Source of the DNA: Bacteroidota bacterium
Lineage (GTDB): Bacteria > Bacteroidota > Bacteroidia > Chitinophagales > Chitinophagaceae
Assembly: GCA_023386235.1 (NCBI GenBank)
Contig: JAEWKC010000006.1
Location: 145,261-209,260, forward strand
Reading direction: 5' to 3'
DNA length: 64,000 bases
In this document: piece after piece, positions 35,382 through 45,528 of the stretch
Layout of the letters: every line of letters starts with the position of its first letter
Position numbering within the stretch: the stretch's first letter is position 1
Notes under the pieces: model-generated
Databases searched by the model: none
Told to the model about the DNA's origin: nothing
What the model saw: only the letters and a program-made list of their open reading frames with translations
Program-made: the position numbers and the translations under genes

Positions 35382-35454
35382 TTGTCCAACCAGGGGTCGA
35401 ACCTGGACTCTACTGATCCAGAGTCAGTTGTGTTGCCAATTACACCATTGGACA
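35382..35454 (-). tRNA. tRNA-Gln (CTG)
   Basis: On the minus strand the sequence folds as a complete cloverleaf: 7-bp acceptor stem (TGTCCAA with TTGGACA), D arm with GGTGTAATTGGC, 5-bp anticodon stem (ACTGA with TCAGT) around the seven-base loop CTCTGGA, and a T arm with GGTTCGAACC. The anticodon is CTG, which reads the Gln codon CAG. The discriminator base is A and no CCA is encoded, so the CCA-adding enzyme must supply it. An aldehyde dehydrogenase gene ends 77 bases away on the same strand; no integrase lies beside it. Confidence 0.95.
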
Positions 35455-35530
35455 ATGAGTGTATGCAAAATTAAAATATTTTTTGACAAAAACAATCTCG
35501 GATTTTATACGATTTTTTCGGGCTTAAAAT

Positions 35531-36907
35531 CTATACTAGTTTTTTCGTCAGCTTAAAGCTTTTATAAGGAGCATATTTAAAAGGTAATTCAATTGACGTA
35601 GAGGATTGTACAACGGCCTTCCGGTTGCTAAAAGCTAAAAATGTATCTTTACCATGATATTTGCCCAACCCACTATTACCTACGCCTCCAAAAGGAAGAT
35701 GATTACTCGCGCTATGCATCAGCGTATCGTTAATACAGCCACCACCTGAGCTGGTGCTGCTTAAAACCTTTTGCGCATTTTTATTTTTACCAAAGTAATA
35801 AAGTGCCAAAGGCTTTTCATTCGTATTGATGTATTCAATTACACTGTCGATATTTGTAAAATCAAGTATAGGAAAAACCGGCCCGAATATTTCTTCCTGC
35901 ATTATTTTAAAATCTGTCTGTACGTTATCAATAATAGTAGGCGCTAGGTATTTTTCTTTTTCATCTACTTCTCCGCCTATGACTATATTTCCCTCTAAAA
36001 GCAGTTGCTGCAATCGTTTCAGTGCTTTTTCATTTACAATTCTTGCATAGTGCTTGCTTTGTTTAGTATCGCCGCCGAGCATCTCTGTGATGTACTTTTT
36101 CATATATTCAATCAGCTCATTTTTTACAGACTGGTGTGCAAAAATATAATCGGGCGCAATGCATGTTTGTCCGGCATTTATGATTTTTCCAAAAACAATT
36201 CTTTTAGCAGCAAGGGGTATGTTAGCGTGCTTGTCAACAATACACGGACTTTTTCCGCCCAGCTCAAGCACAACAGCCGTAAGGTTTTCAGCGGCTGCTT
36301 TCATTACAATTTTACCCACTCGAGGACTTCCTGTAAAAAATATAAAATCAAACCGCTGCTCTAAAAGCACGGAGTTTGTTTCTTTATCTCCATGTGCAAC
36401 AGCAATGTATTTTTTATCGAAATTATTTTCTATAATGTTGCTAATCAGTTTCTCAAACTGCGAAGTATCGGGCGATGGCTTTAAAACCGCGCAACACCCT
36501 GATGATATGGCGCCGATCAAAGGATTGATAAGCAACTGGTAGGGATAATTCCATGGAGCTATTATCAAAGATAATCCCAGCGGCTCGTGGTAAATGTAGC
36601 TGGAAGAAGGGAGTAAATGTTTAGGCGTTTTTACTTTCTCAGGTTTTGACCATTTTTTAATATGCTTCAGGTGATAATTCAGCTCATTCATTACAATACT
36701 GAATTCTGTAAGAAAAGCTTCTTCGTATGATTTATGCAAATCAGCGAAAAGCGCGTCGGCTATGGCTTTTTCATTATCAGTCAGAATTTTTTTAAGCTTT
36801 TTCAATTGCTCAATTCTAAACGCTACATCTTTTGTTTGCTGTGTAGCAAAAAAATTTCTTTGTTGTTGAATGATGCTTATTATTTCTTCTCTGGTAGTCT
36901 CCTGCAT
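35531..36907 (-). CDS. aldehyde dehydrogenase family protein
   Basis: About 458 residues from the ATG at 36907 (MQETTREEIISI); an upstream start at 36958 adds 17. NAD(P)-dependent oxidation of an aldehyde to an acid. It has the catalytic Glu in VLELGGKSPCI, the catalytic Cys in NAGQTCIAPDY, the cofactor block FFTGSPRVGK and a C-terminal FGGVGNSGLGKYHG. The shorter N-terminus and overall pattern place it with class 3-type aldehyde dehydrogenases, which accept fatty or aromatic aldehydes. The substrate cannot be stated. Confidence 0.93.
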   Translation of the reverse strand: MQETTREEIISIIQQQRNFFATQQTKDVAFRIEQLKKLKKILTDNEKAIADALFADLHKSYEEAFLTEFSIVMNELNYHLKHIKKWSKPEKVKTPKHLLPSSSYIYHEPLGLSLIIAPWNYPYQLLINPLIGAISSGCCAVLKPSPDTSQFEKLISNIIENNFDKKYIAVAHGDKETNSVLLEQRFDFIFFTGSPRVGKIVMKAAAENLTAVVLELGGKSPCIVDKHANIPLAAKRIVFGKIINAGQTCIAPDYIFAHQSVKNELIEYMKKYITEMLGGDTKQSKHYARIVNEKALKRLQQLLLEGNIVIGGEVDEKEKYLAPTIIDNVQTDFKIMQEEIFGPVFPILDFTNIDSVIEYINTNEKPLALYYFGKNKNAQKVLSSTSSGGGCINDTLMHSASNHLPFGGVGNSGLGKYHGKDTFLAFSNRKAVVQSSTSIELPFKYAPYKSFKLTKKLV

Positions 36908-37070
36908 AATTGAAAAATTTGATGTTTGAAGATCGCAAATAATAATATCTTTTTTCAATGCGTAGTAATTTTTAACTTTTAACTAATAAAGCCACTTTTT
37001 TATTTTTTAAAAATAGAATAAAATAATATTGCTCTTTTTGTAAACATGGTTAATATCATTATATATCGTG

Positions 37071-37100
37071 GTTGCTGAGTATGATAATAAAGTAAATTTG
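37071..37100 (+). promoter_or_regulatory. Bacteroidota-type promoter for the tryptophanase-family gene
   Basis: A TAAATTTG -7 element (37093-37100, TAnnTTTG consensus) with a GTTG at 37071-37074 in the -33 area, spaced 18 bases. The start codon follows at 37121. Confidence 0.5.
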
Positions 37101-37120
37101 CCCAAACATTTATTTCAATC

Positions 37121-38567
37121 ATGCAGCAAATTAAATTCTTTTATGGTGATGACATACCGCTGGAGTTACATAAAACCAGAGTTGTTCAAAAATTCACTTA
37201 GTACCTGTAGAGCGCAGATTGCAGGCGCTTTACGAAGGAGGCTTCAATACATTTAAGCTAAAAACCAAAGATGTATTTCTGGATATGCTTACTGATAGCG
37301 GCACTAACGCGATGAGTGATAATCAACTGGCCGCTATGATGCAGGCAGATGATGCTTATGCGGGTTCTCAAAGTTTTGAACGCCTGCATAAAGCGGTGAA
37401 TGAAGTATTGGGCAAAAAATATTTGTTGCCTGTGCATCAGGGTAGAGCTGCTGAAAATGTAATCTCTAATGCTTATGTAAAAAAGGGTAGTCTGGTGCCG
37501 ATGAATTATCACTTTACAACAGCTATGGCACATATTACCCAGTACGGAGGAAAGATCGCGGAATTGTTATATGATGAAGCGTATGTAATAGATTCTGTTC
37601 ATCCGTTTAAAGGAAACATGAATATTGAGAAGCTGGAAGAGATCATACAAATTCATGATGCTAAAAATATTCCTTTTATCAGGATGGAGGCGTCTACCAA
37701 CTTAATTGGCGGACAACCTTTTTCCATTCAGAACTTAAGAGACGTGCGTTCCGTAGCCGATAAGTATGGCATCCGCCTGGTGCTTGATGCAAGCTTGCTG
37801 GGCGAAAATGCTTACTTGGTAAAAATGCGTGAAGAAGAATTTAAAGGTGCTTCTATAGGTGAAATAATTAAAACAATGACCGGGCTTGCCGATCTTGTTT
37901 ATTTTTCTGCCAGAAAACTAAGTTCATCACGTGGTGGCGGTATTTGTACAGACAGCTTGGAAATATATCGTGAACTGGAAGCGTTAATTCCCTTGTTTGA
38001 AGGCTTTCTTACTTATGGAGGTATTTCCGTACGTGAAATAGAGTCTATGGCTGTGGGCTTGCACGAAACGCTTGATGAAACCATGCGCTGTCAAAGTCCT
38101 TCGTTTATTCATTACTTAGTGGAAGCCTTAGATAAAAAAGACGTGCCTGTCATTAAGCCGGCAGGTGTATTGGGCGCGCATGTGGATGCTATGCAAATAT
38201 GCGAGCATATACCACAGACACAATATCCCGCGGGGGCCTTAGCTGCCGCATTGTATTTGATTTCGGGCGTGAGAGGTATGGAGCGCGGTACGATGTCTAA
38301 TCAGCGGGATGAATATGGTAACGAAACATATTCCGATATGGAGTTGGTGCGTTTGGCGGTGCCCAGAAGAGTATTTACTTTGTCGCAAATAAAATATGTA
38401 GAAGACAGGCTTACATGGTTGTATCATAATCGTGCATTGATAGGAGGATTAAATTTACATACGAGCCACCGGTGTTGCGCTTCTTTATGGGAGAAGTGGC
38501 ACCTATATCTGACTGGCCCGAAAAACTATTGGCTAAATTTAAAGAAGACTTTGGCGACAGCTTATAA
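37121..38567 (+). pseudogene. tryptophanase / beta-eliminating lyase family, broken by two frameshifts
   Basis: PLP-dependent lyase of about 482 residues when restored. The start ATG 37121 reads MQQIKFFYGDDIPLELHKTRVVQK and hits TAG at 37199; adding one A to the five-A run near 37188-37192 continues as IHLVPVERRLQALYEGGFNTFKLK and joins the main frame. That frame carries VFLDMLTDSGTNAMSD and YFSARKLSSSRGGGICTD with the PLP Lys. Near 38454-38456 one T seems missing: restoring it gives NFTYEPPVLRFFMGEVAPI and the stop TAA at 38565-38567. Otherwise the frame runs on into a terminator. Substrate (Trp, giving indole, or Tyr, giving phenol) is not certain. Either a recent pseudogene or an assembly indel problem. 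Confidence 0.82.
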
Positions 38568-38590
38568 TGATTTGGTTATGAAATGCACGG

Positions 38591-38619
38591 AAGACCATAC
38601 TGTATAGTGTGGTCTTTTT
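38591..38619 (+). terminator. terminator after the tryptophanase-family gene
   Basis: An 11-bp stem (arms 38591-38601 and 38606-38616, one T-G pair) with loop GTAT and a T run. The out-of-frame reading of the upstream gene runs into this hairpin, which supports the restored stop at 38567. Confidence 0.8.
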
Positions 38620-38708
38620 GTATATTTAAATGAGTAGTAATTTCGCTGATATCTTCTATTTTAGTACATTCGCATATTAATATTTAATCAATTTATATCA
38701 GTATTCAT

Positions 38709-41351
38709 ATGCTTTCATCAGCAGAAATCCGTCAGCGGTTTTTAGATTTTTTTCGTTCAAAAGGACATCATATAGTGCCTTCTGCGCCCATAGTAGTAAA
38801 GAATGATCCTACGCTGCTTTTTACCAATGCGGGAATGAACCAGTTCAAAGATTATTTTTTAGGTAATAAAAAACCGGAATTTACAAGAGTTGCAGATACG
38901 CAGAAATGTTTGCGTGTAAGCGGTAAGCACAACGACCTGGAAGAAGTGGGCGTAGATACTTATCATCATACCATGTTTGAAATGCTGGGTAACTGGAGCT
39001 TTGGCGATCCTGCTCGTCCGGAAGAGGGATATTTTAAAAAAGAAGCGATCGCATGGAGCTGGGAACTGCTTACAGAGATTTTTAAAATTGATAAAGACAG
39101 ATTGTATGTTTCTGTTTTTGAAGGCGACGAAAAAGAAGGGCTGCCATTTGATGACGAAGCCTACAACGAATGGAAGAAATGGATTGCGGAAGACAGGATT
39201 TTAAAAGGAAAAAAGAAAGATAATTTTTGGGAAATGGGCGATACGGGTCCATGTGGTCCGTGCTCTGAAATACACGTAGATTGCCGTACAGAAGAAGAAA
39301 GAAAAGCTGTAAACGGACAAACTTTGGTAAATGCCGATCATCCGCAAGTGATAGAAATCTGGAATAATGTATTCATGGAATTTAATCGGTTGAAAGACGG
39401 AACGCTGCAAAAATTGCCTGCGCGCCACGTGGATACAGGAATGGGCTTTGAAAGATTAGTACGCGTATTGCAGGGAAAAACAAGCAATTACGATACCGAT
39501 GTATTTACGGGTACCATTGATGAAATAGCCAAAATCGTTTCGAGAAAATATACCAACGATGATTCCAAAGAAGCGATAGCTTTTCGCGTGCTTTCAGATC
39601 ATATACGTGCTATAAGTTTTACCATTGCCGATGGACAGTTGCCTTCAAATACAGGTGCAGGCTATGTTGTACGCCGTATTCTTCGTCGTGCGGTGAGGTA
39701 TTATTATTCTTATTTAAATTATAAGCAACCCTTACTGCATCAGTTGGTTCCTCTTATTGCCATGCAATTTGAAAATGTTTTCCCGGAATTAAAAAAGCAG
39801 GAAGACTTTGTGGCAAAAGTGATTAAAGAAGAAGAAGAGGCTTTTTTGAGAACATTGGAAAAGGGGCTAAAAAGAATTGATGATATTATTTCTAAAACAG
39901 ACAACTCAAGAATAGTAAGCGGAAAGGAGGCTTTTGAATTGTACGATACTTATGGCTTCCCGATTGACCTGACAAGATTGATAGCCTCTGAAAATAACCT
40001 GGATGTGGACGAAGCGGGTTTTGAAACTGAAATGCAGCAACAGAAAAATCGCTCAAGACAAGCAACAGCAATAGATGCAGGAGATTGGATAGTAGTAAAT
40101 GACATAGATAAAACCTCTTTTGTTGGCTACCAGGATCTGTTAGTGCAAACAAAAATCGTTAAATACAGAAAAGTAAAAGCCAAGAATAAAGTGCAATATC
40201 AAATTGTTTTAGCAACCACTCCGTTCTACGCCGAAAGCGGCGGACAGGTGGGAGATAGAGGCATTCTGAAAACGGGCGATGAAACTATTGAAGTAACTGA
40301 TACTAAAAAGGAGAATGATTTGATCATTCATTTTACCGACAAGATATTTTCTGACATGTCTGGTGAAATAACGGCGGAAGTGAATTTTGAAAAAAGATTA
40401 TACACTACTTACAATCATACCGCCACGCATCTCCTGCATGCCGCACTGAAACAGGTTTTGGGCAATCATGTAAACCAAAAAGGTTCTTTGGTGAACGAAG
40501 ATATCTTGCGTTTCGACGTCTCTCATTTCGCTAAAATCTCAGACGATGAATTGCGCAGTATTATGAAAATTGTCAATGAAAAAATAAGGGAAAATAGTAA
40601 GGTTGTTATAGAAGAAAAATCGAAAGAAGAAGCACTGCAATCGGGAGCTATGGCACTTTTCGGAGAGAAATACGGAGATGTGGTGCGTGTAGTGACCATT
40701 GATCCTGACTTTTCTATTGAGCTTTGTGGCGGCACGCATGTAAACCGTACGGGGATGATAGGCGCATTCATCATAACTTCAGAAGCGGCTGTAGCTGCCG
40801 GCGTTCGTCGTATAGAAGCGCTTACGGGTTCTACCGCTATACGCTTCATGGCCGATAAGTTTAATGAGAATAAATCTATCTCCGAAATTTTAAAAAGTAA
40901 AGACCCGGTAAAATCCATTGAAAAATTAATAGAAGATAAAGCAGCATTAGAAAAGAAAATTGAAGCGTATGAAGCCAGAGAGATGGCAACCCTGTCTAAA
41001 GAGCTTGCTGCTAAAGCTGAAATAATAAATAGTATTTCCTTCGTTGGGCAACAGGTGGAAGTAAGTAGTGGCGATGCTTTGAAGAAAATTTGTTTTGATA
41101 TGAAACCTTTGCTCAAAGAAAACTACCTGGTAGTACTTACGGCAAATATAGCAGGCAAGGTGGGTGTAGCGGTTTTATTAGATGAAAAACTTGCTGAAGA
41201 AAAATCTTTAGACGCAGGAAAAATAATCAAACAAAATGTAGCACCACTGATCAAGGGCGGCGGCGGCGGACAGAAGACCCTGGCTACAGCCGGTGGGCAG
41301 GATACAAGCCAGTTAGACAAAGTGATTGAAACTGTAAAAAGTTTATTATAA
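38709..41351 (+). CDS. alaS: alanine--tRNA ligase
   Basis: 880 residues, normal length. It charges tRNA-Ala and edits misactivated Ser and Gly. The N-terminal catalytic core shows RQRFLDFFRSKGHHIVPSAP, LFTNAGMNQFKDYFLG and GDTGPCGPCSEI; the editing domain has HTATHLLHAALKQVLG and CGGTHVNRTG with the zinc ligands, and a coiled coil and C-Ala domain end the protein (GGGGGQKTLATAGG). It starts 90 bases after the terminator that closes the preceding gene and is followed 10 bases later by the aldo/keto reductase gene. Confidence 0.98.
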   Translation: MLSSAEIRQRFLDFFRSKGHHIVPSAPIVVKNDPTLLFTNAGMNQFKDYFLGNKKPEFTRVADTQKCLRVSGKHNDLEEVGVDTYHHTMFEMLGNWSFGDPARPEEGYFKKEAIAWSWELLTEIFKIDKDRLYVSVFEGDEKEGLPFDDEAYNEWKKWIAEDRILKGKKKDNFWEMGDTGPCGPCSEIHVDCRTEEERKAVNGQTLVNADHPQVIEIWNNVFMEFNRLKDGTLQKLPARHVDTGMGFERLVRVLQGKTSNYDTDVFTGTIDEIAKIVSRKYTNDDSKEAIAFRVLSDHIRAISFTIADGQLPSNTGAGYVVRRILRRAVRYYYSYLNYKQPLLHQLVPLIAMQFENVFPELKKQEDFVAKVIKEEEEAFLRTLEKGLKRIDDIISKTDNSRIVSGKEAFELYDTYGFPIDLTRLIASENNLDVDEAGFETEMQQQKNRSRQATAIDAGDWIVVNDIDKTSFVGYQDLLVQTKIVKYRKVKAKNKVQYQIVLATTPFYAESGGQVGDRGILKTGDETIEVTDTKKENDLIIHFTDKIFSDMSGEITAEVNFEKRLYTTYNHTATHLLHAALKQVLGNHVNQKGSLVNEDILRFDVSHFAKISDDELRSIMKIVNEKIRENSKVVIEEKSKEEALQSGAMALFGEKYGDVVRVVTIDPDFSIELCGGTHVNRTGMIGAFIITSEAAVAAGVRRIEALTGSTAIRFMADKFNENKSISEILKSKDPVKSIEKLIEDKAALEKKIEAYEAREMATLSKELAAKAEIINSISFVGQQVEVSSGDALKKICFDMKPLLKENYLVVLTANIAGKVGVAVLLDEKLAEEKSLDAGKIIKQNVAPLIKGGGGGQKTLATAGGQDTSQLDKVIETVKSLL

Positions 41352-41361
41352 AAATAATTTT

Positions 41362-42348
41362 ATGCAATACACAGCCAATAAATATAATGATATGCAATAC
41401 CGTCGTTGCGGAAAAAGCGGCGTGCTGCTTCCCGCGGTTTCATTGGGTTTGTGGCATAACTTCGGTGATGTGGATGATAGTGATGTGTACAGGAAAACTT
41501 TGCATACGGCATTCGATAACGGTATTACGCATTTTGACCTGGCCAACAATTATGGCCCGCCTCCGGGAAGCGCTGAAATTAATTTCGGTAAAATTTTAAA
41601 AGAAGATTTTTACGCACATCGTGATGAAATGCTGATTTCCACTAAGGCTGGCTATTTAATGTGGGACGGGCCTTACGGTAACTGGGGTTCTAAAAAATAT
41701 TTAGTATCCAGTCTCGACCAAAGTTTAAAGAGAATGAGACTGGAGTATGTAGATATTTTTTATCATCATCGTCCTGATCCGGATACACCATTGGAAGAAA
41801 CCATGTCGGCATTAGATTTAATTGTCAGACAAGGAAAAGCTTTGTACGTGGGCATTTCAAATTATCGCCCGGAAGAAGCTAAAAATGCCATTAGAATTTT
41901 AAGATCGCTGGGCACGCCTTGCATCATTCATCAGCCTAAATATTCCATGTTTGAAAGATGGGTAGAAGATGGTTTACTTGATCTTTTAGAAGAAGAAGGT
42001 GTGGGCTGCATTCCTTTTTCGCCGCTGGCTCAGGGCTTGCTGACCAATAAATATCTACACGGCATCCCTGTAGATTCACGCGCTGCAAAGGAACATGGAT
42101 TTTTGAAGAAAGAGGTAATTACAGAAGATGTGTTGGCAAAAATAATAAAGCTGAATGAGCTGGCTCAGCAACGTGGGCAATCATTGGCGCAAATGGCTTT
42201 GAGTTGGGTATTAAAAGATGATAGAGTTACGTCCGTGCTGGTGGGTGCAAGCAGTTCAGCACAATTGCTTGATTCATTGCAGTGCCTTAAAAATATTCAA
42301 TTTGATAAAGAAGAATTAGATAGTATAGAAAATATTTTGAGAAATTAA
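41362..42348 (+). CDS. aldo/keto reductase (YghZ/GPR-like)
   Basis: 328 residues with an (alpha/beta)8 fold. Catalytic pieces are FDLANNYGPPPGSAE (Asp and Tyr), STKAGYLMWDGPYGNWGSKKYL (Lys), and HHRPDPDTPLEETMSAL (His). This form, with GPYGNWGSK, is that of the L-glyceraldehyde 3-phosphate reductase type, which reduces various aldehydes with NADPH. ATG 41392 (MQYRRCGKSGV) is an alternative start, 10 residues shorter, that would begin exactly at the family's core. It lies 10 bases after alaS and 13 bases before the S46 peptidase gene. Confidence 0.92.
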   Translation: MQYTANKYNDMQYRRCGKSGVLLPAVSLGLWHNFGDVDDSDVYRKTLHTAFDNGITHFDLANNYGPPPGSAEINFGKILKEDFYAHRDEMLISTKAGYLMWDGPYGNWGSKKYLVSSLDQSLKRMRLEYVDIFYHHRPDPDTPLEETMSALDLIVRQGKALYVGISNYRPEEAKNAIRILRSLGTPCIIHQPKYSMFERWVEDGLLDLLEEEGVGCIPFSPLAQGLLTNKYLHGIPVDSRAAKEHGFLKKEVITEDVLAKIIKLNELAQQRGQSLAQMALSWVLKDDRVTSVLVGASSSAQLLDSLQCLKNIQFDKEELDSIENILRN

Positions 42349-42361
42349 ATACAACGGAAAA

Positions 42362-44512
42362 ATGAAGCATACAATGAAGCAACTAAAATTACTTATCCTT
42401 TTTTTATCGTTATCAATTATTTCATTCGCCCAGAAGTCAGGCGGGATGTGGATTCCCAATGAGCTGAATGAAAAAGAAATGAAAGAAATGGGCATGAAAA
42501 TATCAGCAAAAAATATCTTCGATACAAAAGCTCCCAGTATTAAAGACGCTATTGTAAGATTTGGTGGCGGATGTACGGGTGAAATTATTTCTGATAAAGG
42601 TCTTTTGTTAACCAATCATCACTGTGGTTATGGAAGTATTCAGCGGCTTTCAACTGTTGATAACGACTTGCTTAAAAATGGCTTTTGGGCAAAGAATATG
42701 AAAGACGAGTTGCCTAACCCCGGGCTTATCGCCACCTTTGTGGTAGACATTCAGGAGGTAACAGATGAGGTACTGACAGGTACCGAAAATCTTACCGATG
42801 ATGCAAAAGAACAGGCTATTAAGATAAATGCATCTAATGCTATTAGAAAGAGGAATGTTGCTTCGCATCAGTCTGCTTACATCAGGCCTTTTTACGAAGG
42901 CAATAAATATTATTTATTTATCGAGGAAACTTTCAGAGATGTTCGTCTGGTAGGCACTCCTCCTGAATCTATAGGAAAATTTGGTGCCGATACCGATAAC
43001 TGGGTGTGGCCGAGACATACAGGAGATTTCGCTTTATTCAGAGTATATGCCAATAAGGATAATAAACCAGCGGATTATTCAGTAGATAATGTGCCGTACA
43101 AGCCCAAGCATTATTTGCCGGTATCTACCACCGGTATTAAAGAAGACGATTTCATATTTGTATACGGCTTTCCCGGTGCTACAGATGAGTATTTACCCTC
43201 TATAGCTTTAGATCAGATTCAGCATAAAGTAAATCCTGCAAGAATTCAGGTAAGAGATACCACGTTAAAAATTATGGGCGATAAAATGCGCTCGAACGAT
43301 GCCATACGCCTGCAATACGCTTCAAAGTTCGCGTCTATTGCCAATGCCTGGAAAAAATGGATTGGAGAAAATCAGGGATTGGAAAGAAGCAATGCTATAC
43401 AAAACAGAAAGGAATATGAAAATAGTCTCGCGGCTAAAAATCCTGCAATTAAAAATGTACTGCATGAATTTAACAGGCTGTACAACGCGCAGAATAATTA
43501 TGCTACTGTAAAAGCATATTACGATGAACTGATCAGAAACTCTGACGGACTGCGACTTGCCATGTATTATAATAATTTTATAGCCTTATATAACGCTAAT
43601 AATTGGACGACTGCTGAAAAAAATAAAATGCTGTCAACACTCAAAGGTATATACGCGGATTATGATCCTAAGCTGGATGCGCAAATTACAGCAAGCTTAC
43701 TGGCTTTGGTTTCCAATAAAGTGCCTCAGAAGTTTTTGCCGCAAGGAAGTGATGCATTTACATCTGCCGATAAAAATTTGTCTTCCTTGCAAAGTATTTA
43801 TTTAAAGTCTGTAGCAACCGGATTAAAAAGATTTAATGGAGAAACGGTCAACAGCAATTTAGAAAGAATATTTGCCGATGAAGAGAAGCTGATTAATGAG
43901 TTGAAAAATGATTCTTTGATTTTTATAGCTCGATATCTGAGAGATCATTTCAATGAAAATGTAAATAATCAGTACACCAGCCTGCAAACGTCTATTGACG
44001 AGCAGCAAAAAAAATATATGGCGCTGCAAATGGCTACAGATAAAGAAAAGAAATTTTTTCCTGATGCTAATAGCACACTACGCGTAACTTATGGAAAAGT
44101 AAAAGGCTCAAAAACAAAAGACGCTGTAGAATATTTACCCCAAACATACCTGAAAGGTGTAATGGAAAAATATGTGCCCGGAGATTACGAGTTTGATGTG
44201 CCGCAGAAATTAATAGAATTGTATCAGAAAAAAGATTATGGCAACTATAAAGATCATACCGGCGACGTGCCGCTGGCATTTACTTCTACCAGCCATACAA
44301 CCGGTGGCAATTCCGGAAGTCCGGCGATTGATGCCAGAGGAAATCTGGTAGGATTAAATTTTGATAGGCAATGGGAAGGTACTATGTCAGATTTGAATTA
44401 TGATCCTGAAATATGCAGAAACATTATGGTTGATGTAAGGTATATTCTTTTTATCATTGATAAATTTGCTGATTCAAAATGGATATTGAACGAGATGAAA
44501 CTGGTAAAATAA
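42362..44512 (+). CDS. S46 family dipeptidyl-peptidase, DPP11-like
   Basis: 716 residues with a signal peptide (MKHTMKQLKLLILFLSLSIISFAQ). The catalytic triad of family S46 is visible: His86 or His87 in TNHHCGY, Asp222 in RHTGDF, and Ser651 in GGNSGSP. S46 enzymes in Porphyromonas release dipeptides from the N-terminus. The residue 18 positions after the catalytic Ser decides specificity: Gly in DPP7, Arg in DPP11. Here it is Arg669 (NFDRQWEG), which indicates Asp/Glu preference at P1. Likely periplasmic. gpsA follows after an 18-base gap. Confidence 0.93.
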   Translation: MKHTMKQLKLLILFLSLSIISFAQKSGGMWIPNELNEKEMKEMGMKISAKNIFDTKAPSIKDAIVRFGGGCTGEIISDKGLLLTNHHCGYGSIQRLSTVDNDLLKNGFWAKNMKDELPNPGLIATFVVDIQEVTDEVLTGTENLTDDAKEQAIKINASNAIRKRNVASHQSAYIRPFYEGNKYYLFIEETFRDVRLVGTPPESIGKFGADTDNWVWPRHTGDFALFRVYANKDNKPADYSVDNVPYKPKHYLPVSTTGIKEDDFIFVYGFPGATDEYLPSIALDQIQHKVNPARIQVRDTTLKIMGDKMRSNDAIRLQYASKFASIANAWKKWIGENQGLERSNAIQNRKEYENSLAAKNPAIKNVLHEFNRLYNAQNNYATVKAYYDELIRNSDGLRLAMYYNNFIALYNANNWTTAEKNKMLSTLKGIYADYDPKLDAQITASLLALVSNKVPQKFLPQGSDAFTSADKNLSSLQSIYLKSVATGLKRFNGETVNSNLERIFADEEKLINELKNDSLIFIARYLRDHFNENVNNQYTSLQTSIDEQQKKYMALQMATDKEKKFFPDANSTLRVTYGKVKGSKTKDAVEYLPQTYLKGVMEKYVPGDYEFDVPQKLIELYQKKDYGNYKDHTGDVPLAFTSTSHTTGGNSGSPAIDARGNLVGLNFDRQWEGTMSDLNYDPEICRNIMVDVRYILFIIDKFADSKWILNEMKLVK

Positions 44513-44530
44513 ATTTCTAAAAACAATACT

Positions 44531-45523
44531 ATGCAAATTGGCGTAATTGGTAGTGGAAGCTGGGCTACAGCTATAGCTAAGATTTTGACCGATAATGGAT
44601 ATAATATTCACTGGTGGTTCCGAAATGCCGAAAACCTTGAACAGATAAAGAAAAACGGTATTAATCCCAGTTATTTATCTAAAGCAATATTCAATACCAG
44701 TCAGCTTACTTTAAGCAATGATCTGAACGAGGTTATTAATGCCAGCTCAATCCTGATCGTAGTTGTGCCTTCTGCTTATATTGAAGAGTCGTTTAGCGTG
44801 GTTAGTAAAGACGCATTAGTCAACAAAACGATAGTATCAGCGGTAAAAGGAATTTTGCCCGGTAGTAATGAGTTGTTGTTAGATTATTTAATAAGAGAAT
44901 TTTCTATAGATAAACATAATTATTACACACTTCTCGGGCCTTGTCATGCAGAAGAAGTGGCGTCTGAAAAGCTCTCGTACCTTACCTTTTCGGGCATTGA
45001 TGAAGCAAGGGCAAAAGATATTTCCGCATTGTTCAACAATCAATTCATCAACACAAAAACCAATACGGATATTTACGGTGTACAGTATGCCGCGGTATTG
45101 AAGAATATTTATGCATTAGCCGCGGGCATTGCTACCGGGCTGGATTATGGTGATAATTTCTTAAGCGTATTTATAGCGAATTGTACCAATGAAATGGAGC
45201 ATTTTCTTGATAAAATATCGCCGAGAAACAATGAGCATAAATATTCCGTTTCGGTGTATTTAGGAGATTTATTGGTAACATGCTACTCGTTGTATAGCCG
45301 CAACAGAATGTTTGGAACCATGATTGGAAAGGGTTATTCTGTAAAAGCCACCAAGTTGGAACTGAACATGGAAGCTGAAGGATACAATGCCTGCAAATGT
45401 ATTCATGATATCAACAAAAAAGTAGACAGCAACATTCCCATCGCGGAAGCTGTGTATGAGATATTGTGGAATAAGGCTTCTGCAAGACAAACTTTTAAAC
45501 AACTGGAATCTATTTTGCAGTAA
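44531..45523 (+). CDS. gpsA: glycerol-3-phosphate dehydrogenase [NAD(P)+]
   Basis: 330 residues. Reduces dihydroxyacetone phosphate to sn-glycerol 3-phosphate for phospholipid synthesis, and so supplies the substrate of plsY. It has the Rossmann start GVIGSGSWATAIA, VVPSAYIEESF, the AAVLKNIYALAAGIATGLDYGDN block with the catalytic Lys, and the substrate-binding NCTNEMEHF. It is convergent with hemW, whose stop lies 5 bases beyond its own. Confidence 0.95.
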   Translation: MQIGVIGSGSWATAIAKILTDNGYNIHWWFRNAENLEQIKKNGINPSYLSKAIFNTSQLTLSNDLNEVINASSILIVVVPSAYIEESFSVVSKDALVNKTIVSAVKGILPGSNELLLDYLIREFSIDKHNYYTLLGPCHAEEVASEKLSYLTFSGIDEARAKDISALFNNQFINTKTNTDIYGVQYAAVLKNIYALAAGIATGLDYGDNFLSVFIANCTNEMEHFLDKISPRNNEHKYSVSVYLGDLLVTCYSLYSRNRMFGTMIGKGYSVKATKLELNMEAEGYNACKCIHDINKKVDSNIPIAEAVYEILWNKASARQTFKQLESILQ

Positions 45524-45528
45524 ATTCC

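Noticed and set aside
35382..35454. tRNA-Gln as attachment site of an integrated element
   Set aside because: No integrase gene and no repeat of the tRNA 3' end was seen nearby.
38456..38607. Extension of the tryptophanase-type protein to 38607
   Set aside because: The last 50 codons of that frame are not like the family and run into the terminator hairpin; the conserved C-terminus is in another frame and stops at 38567.
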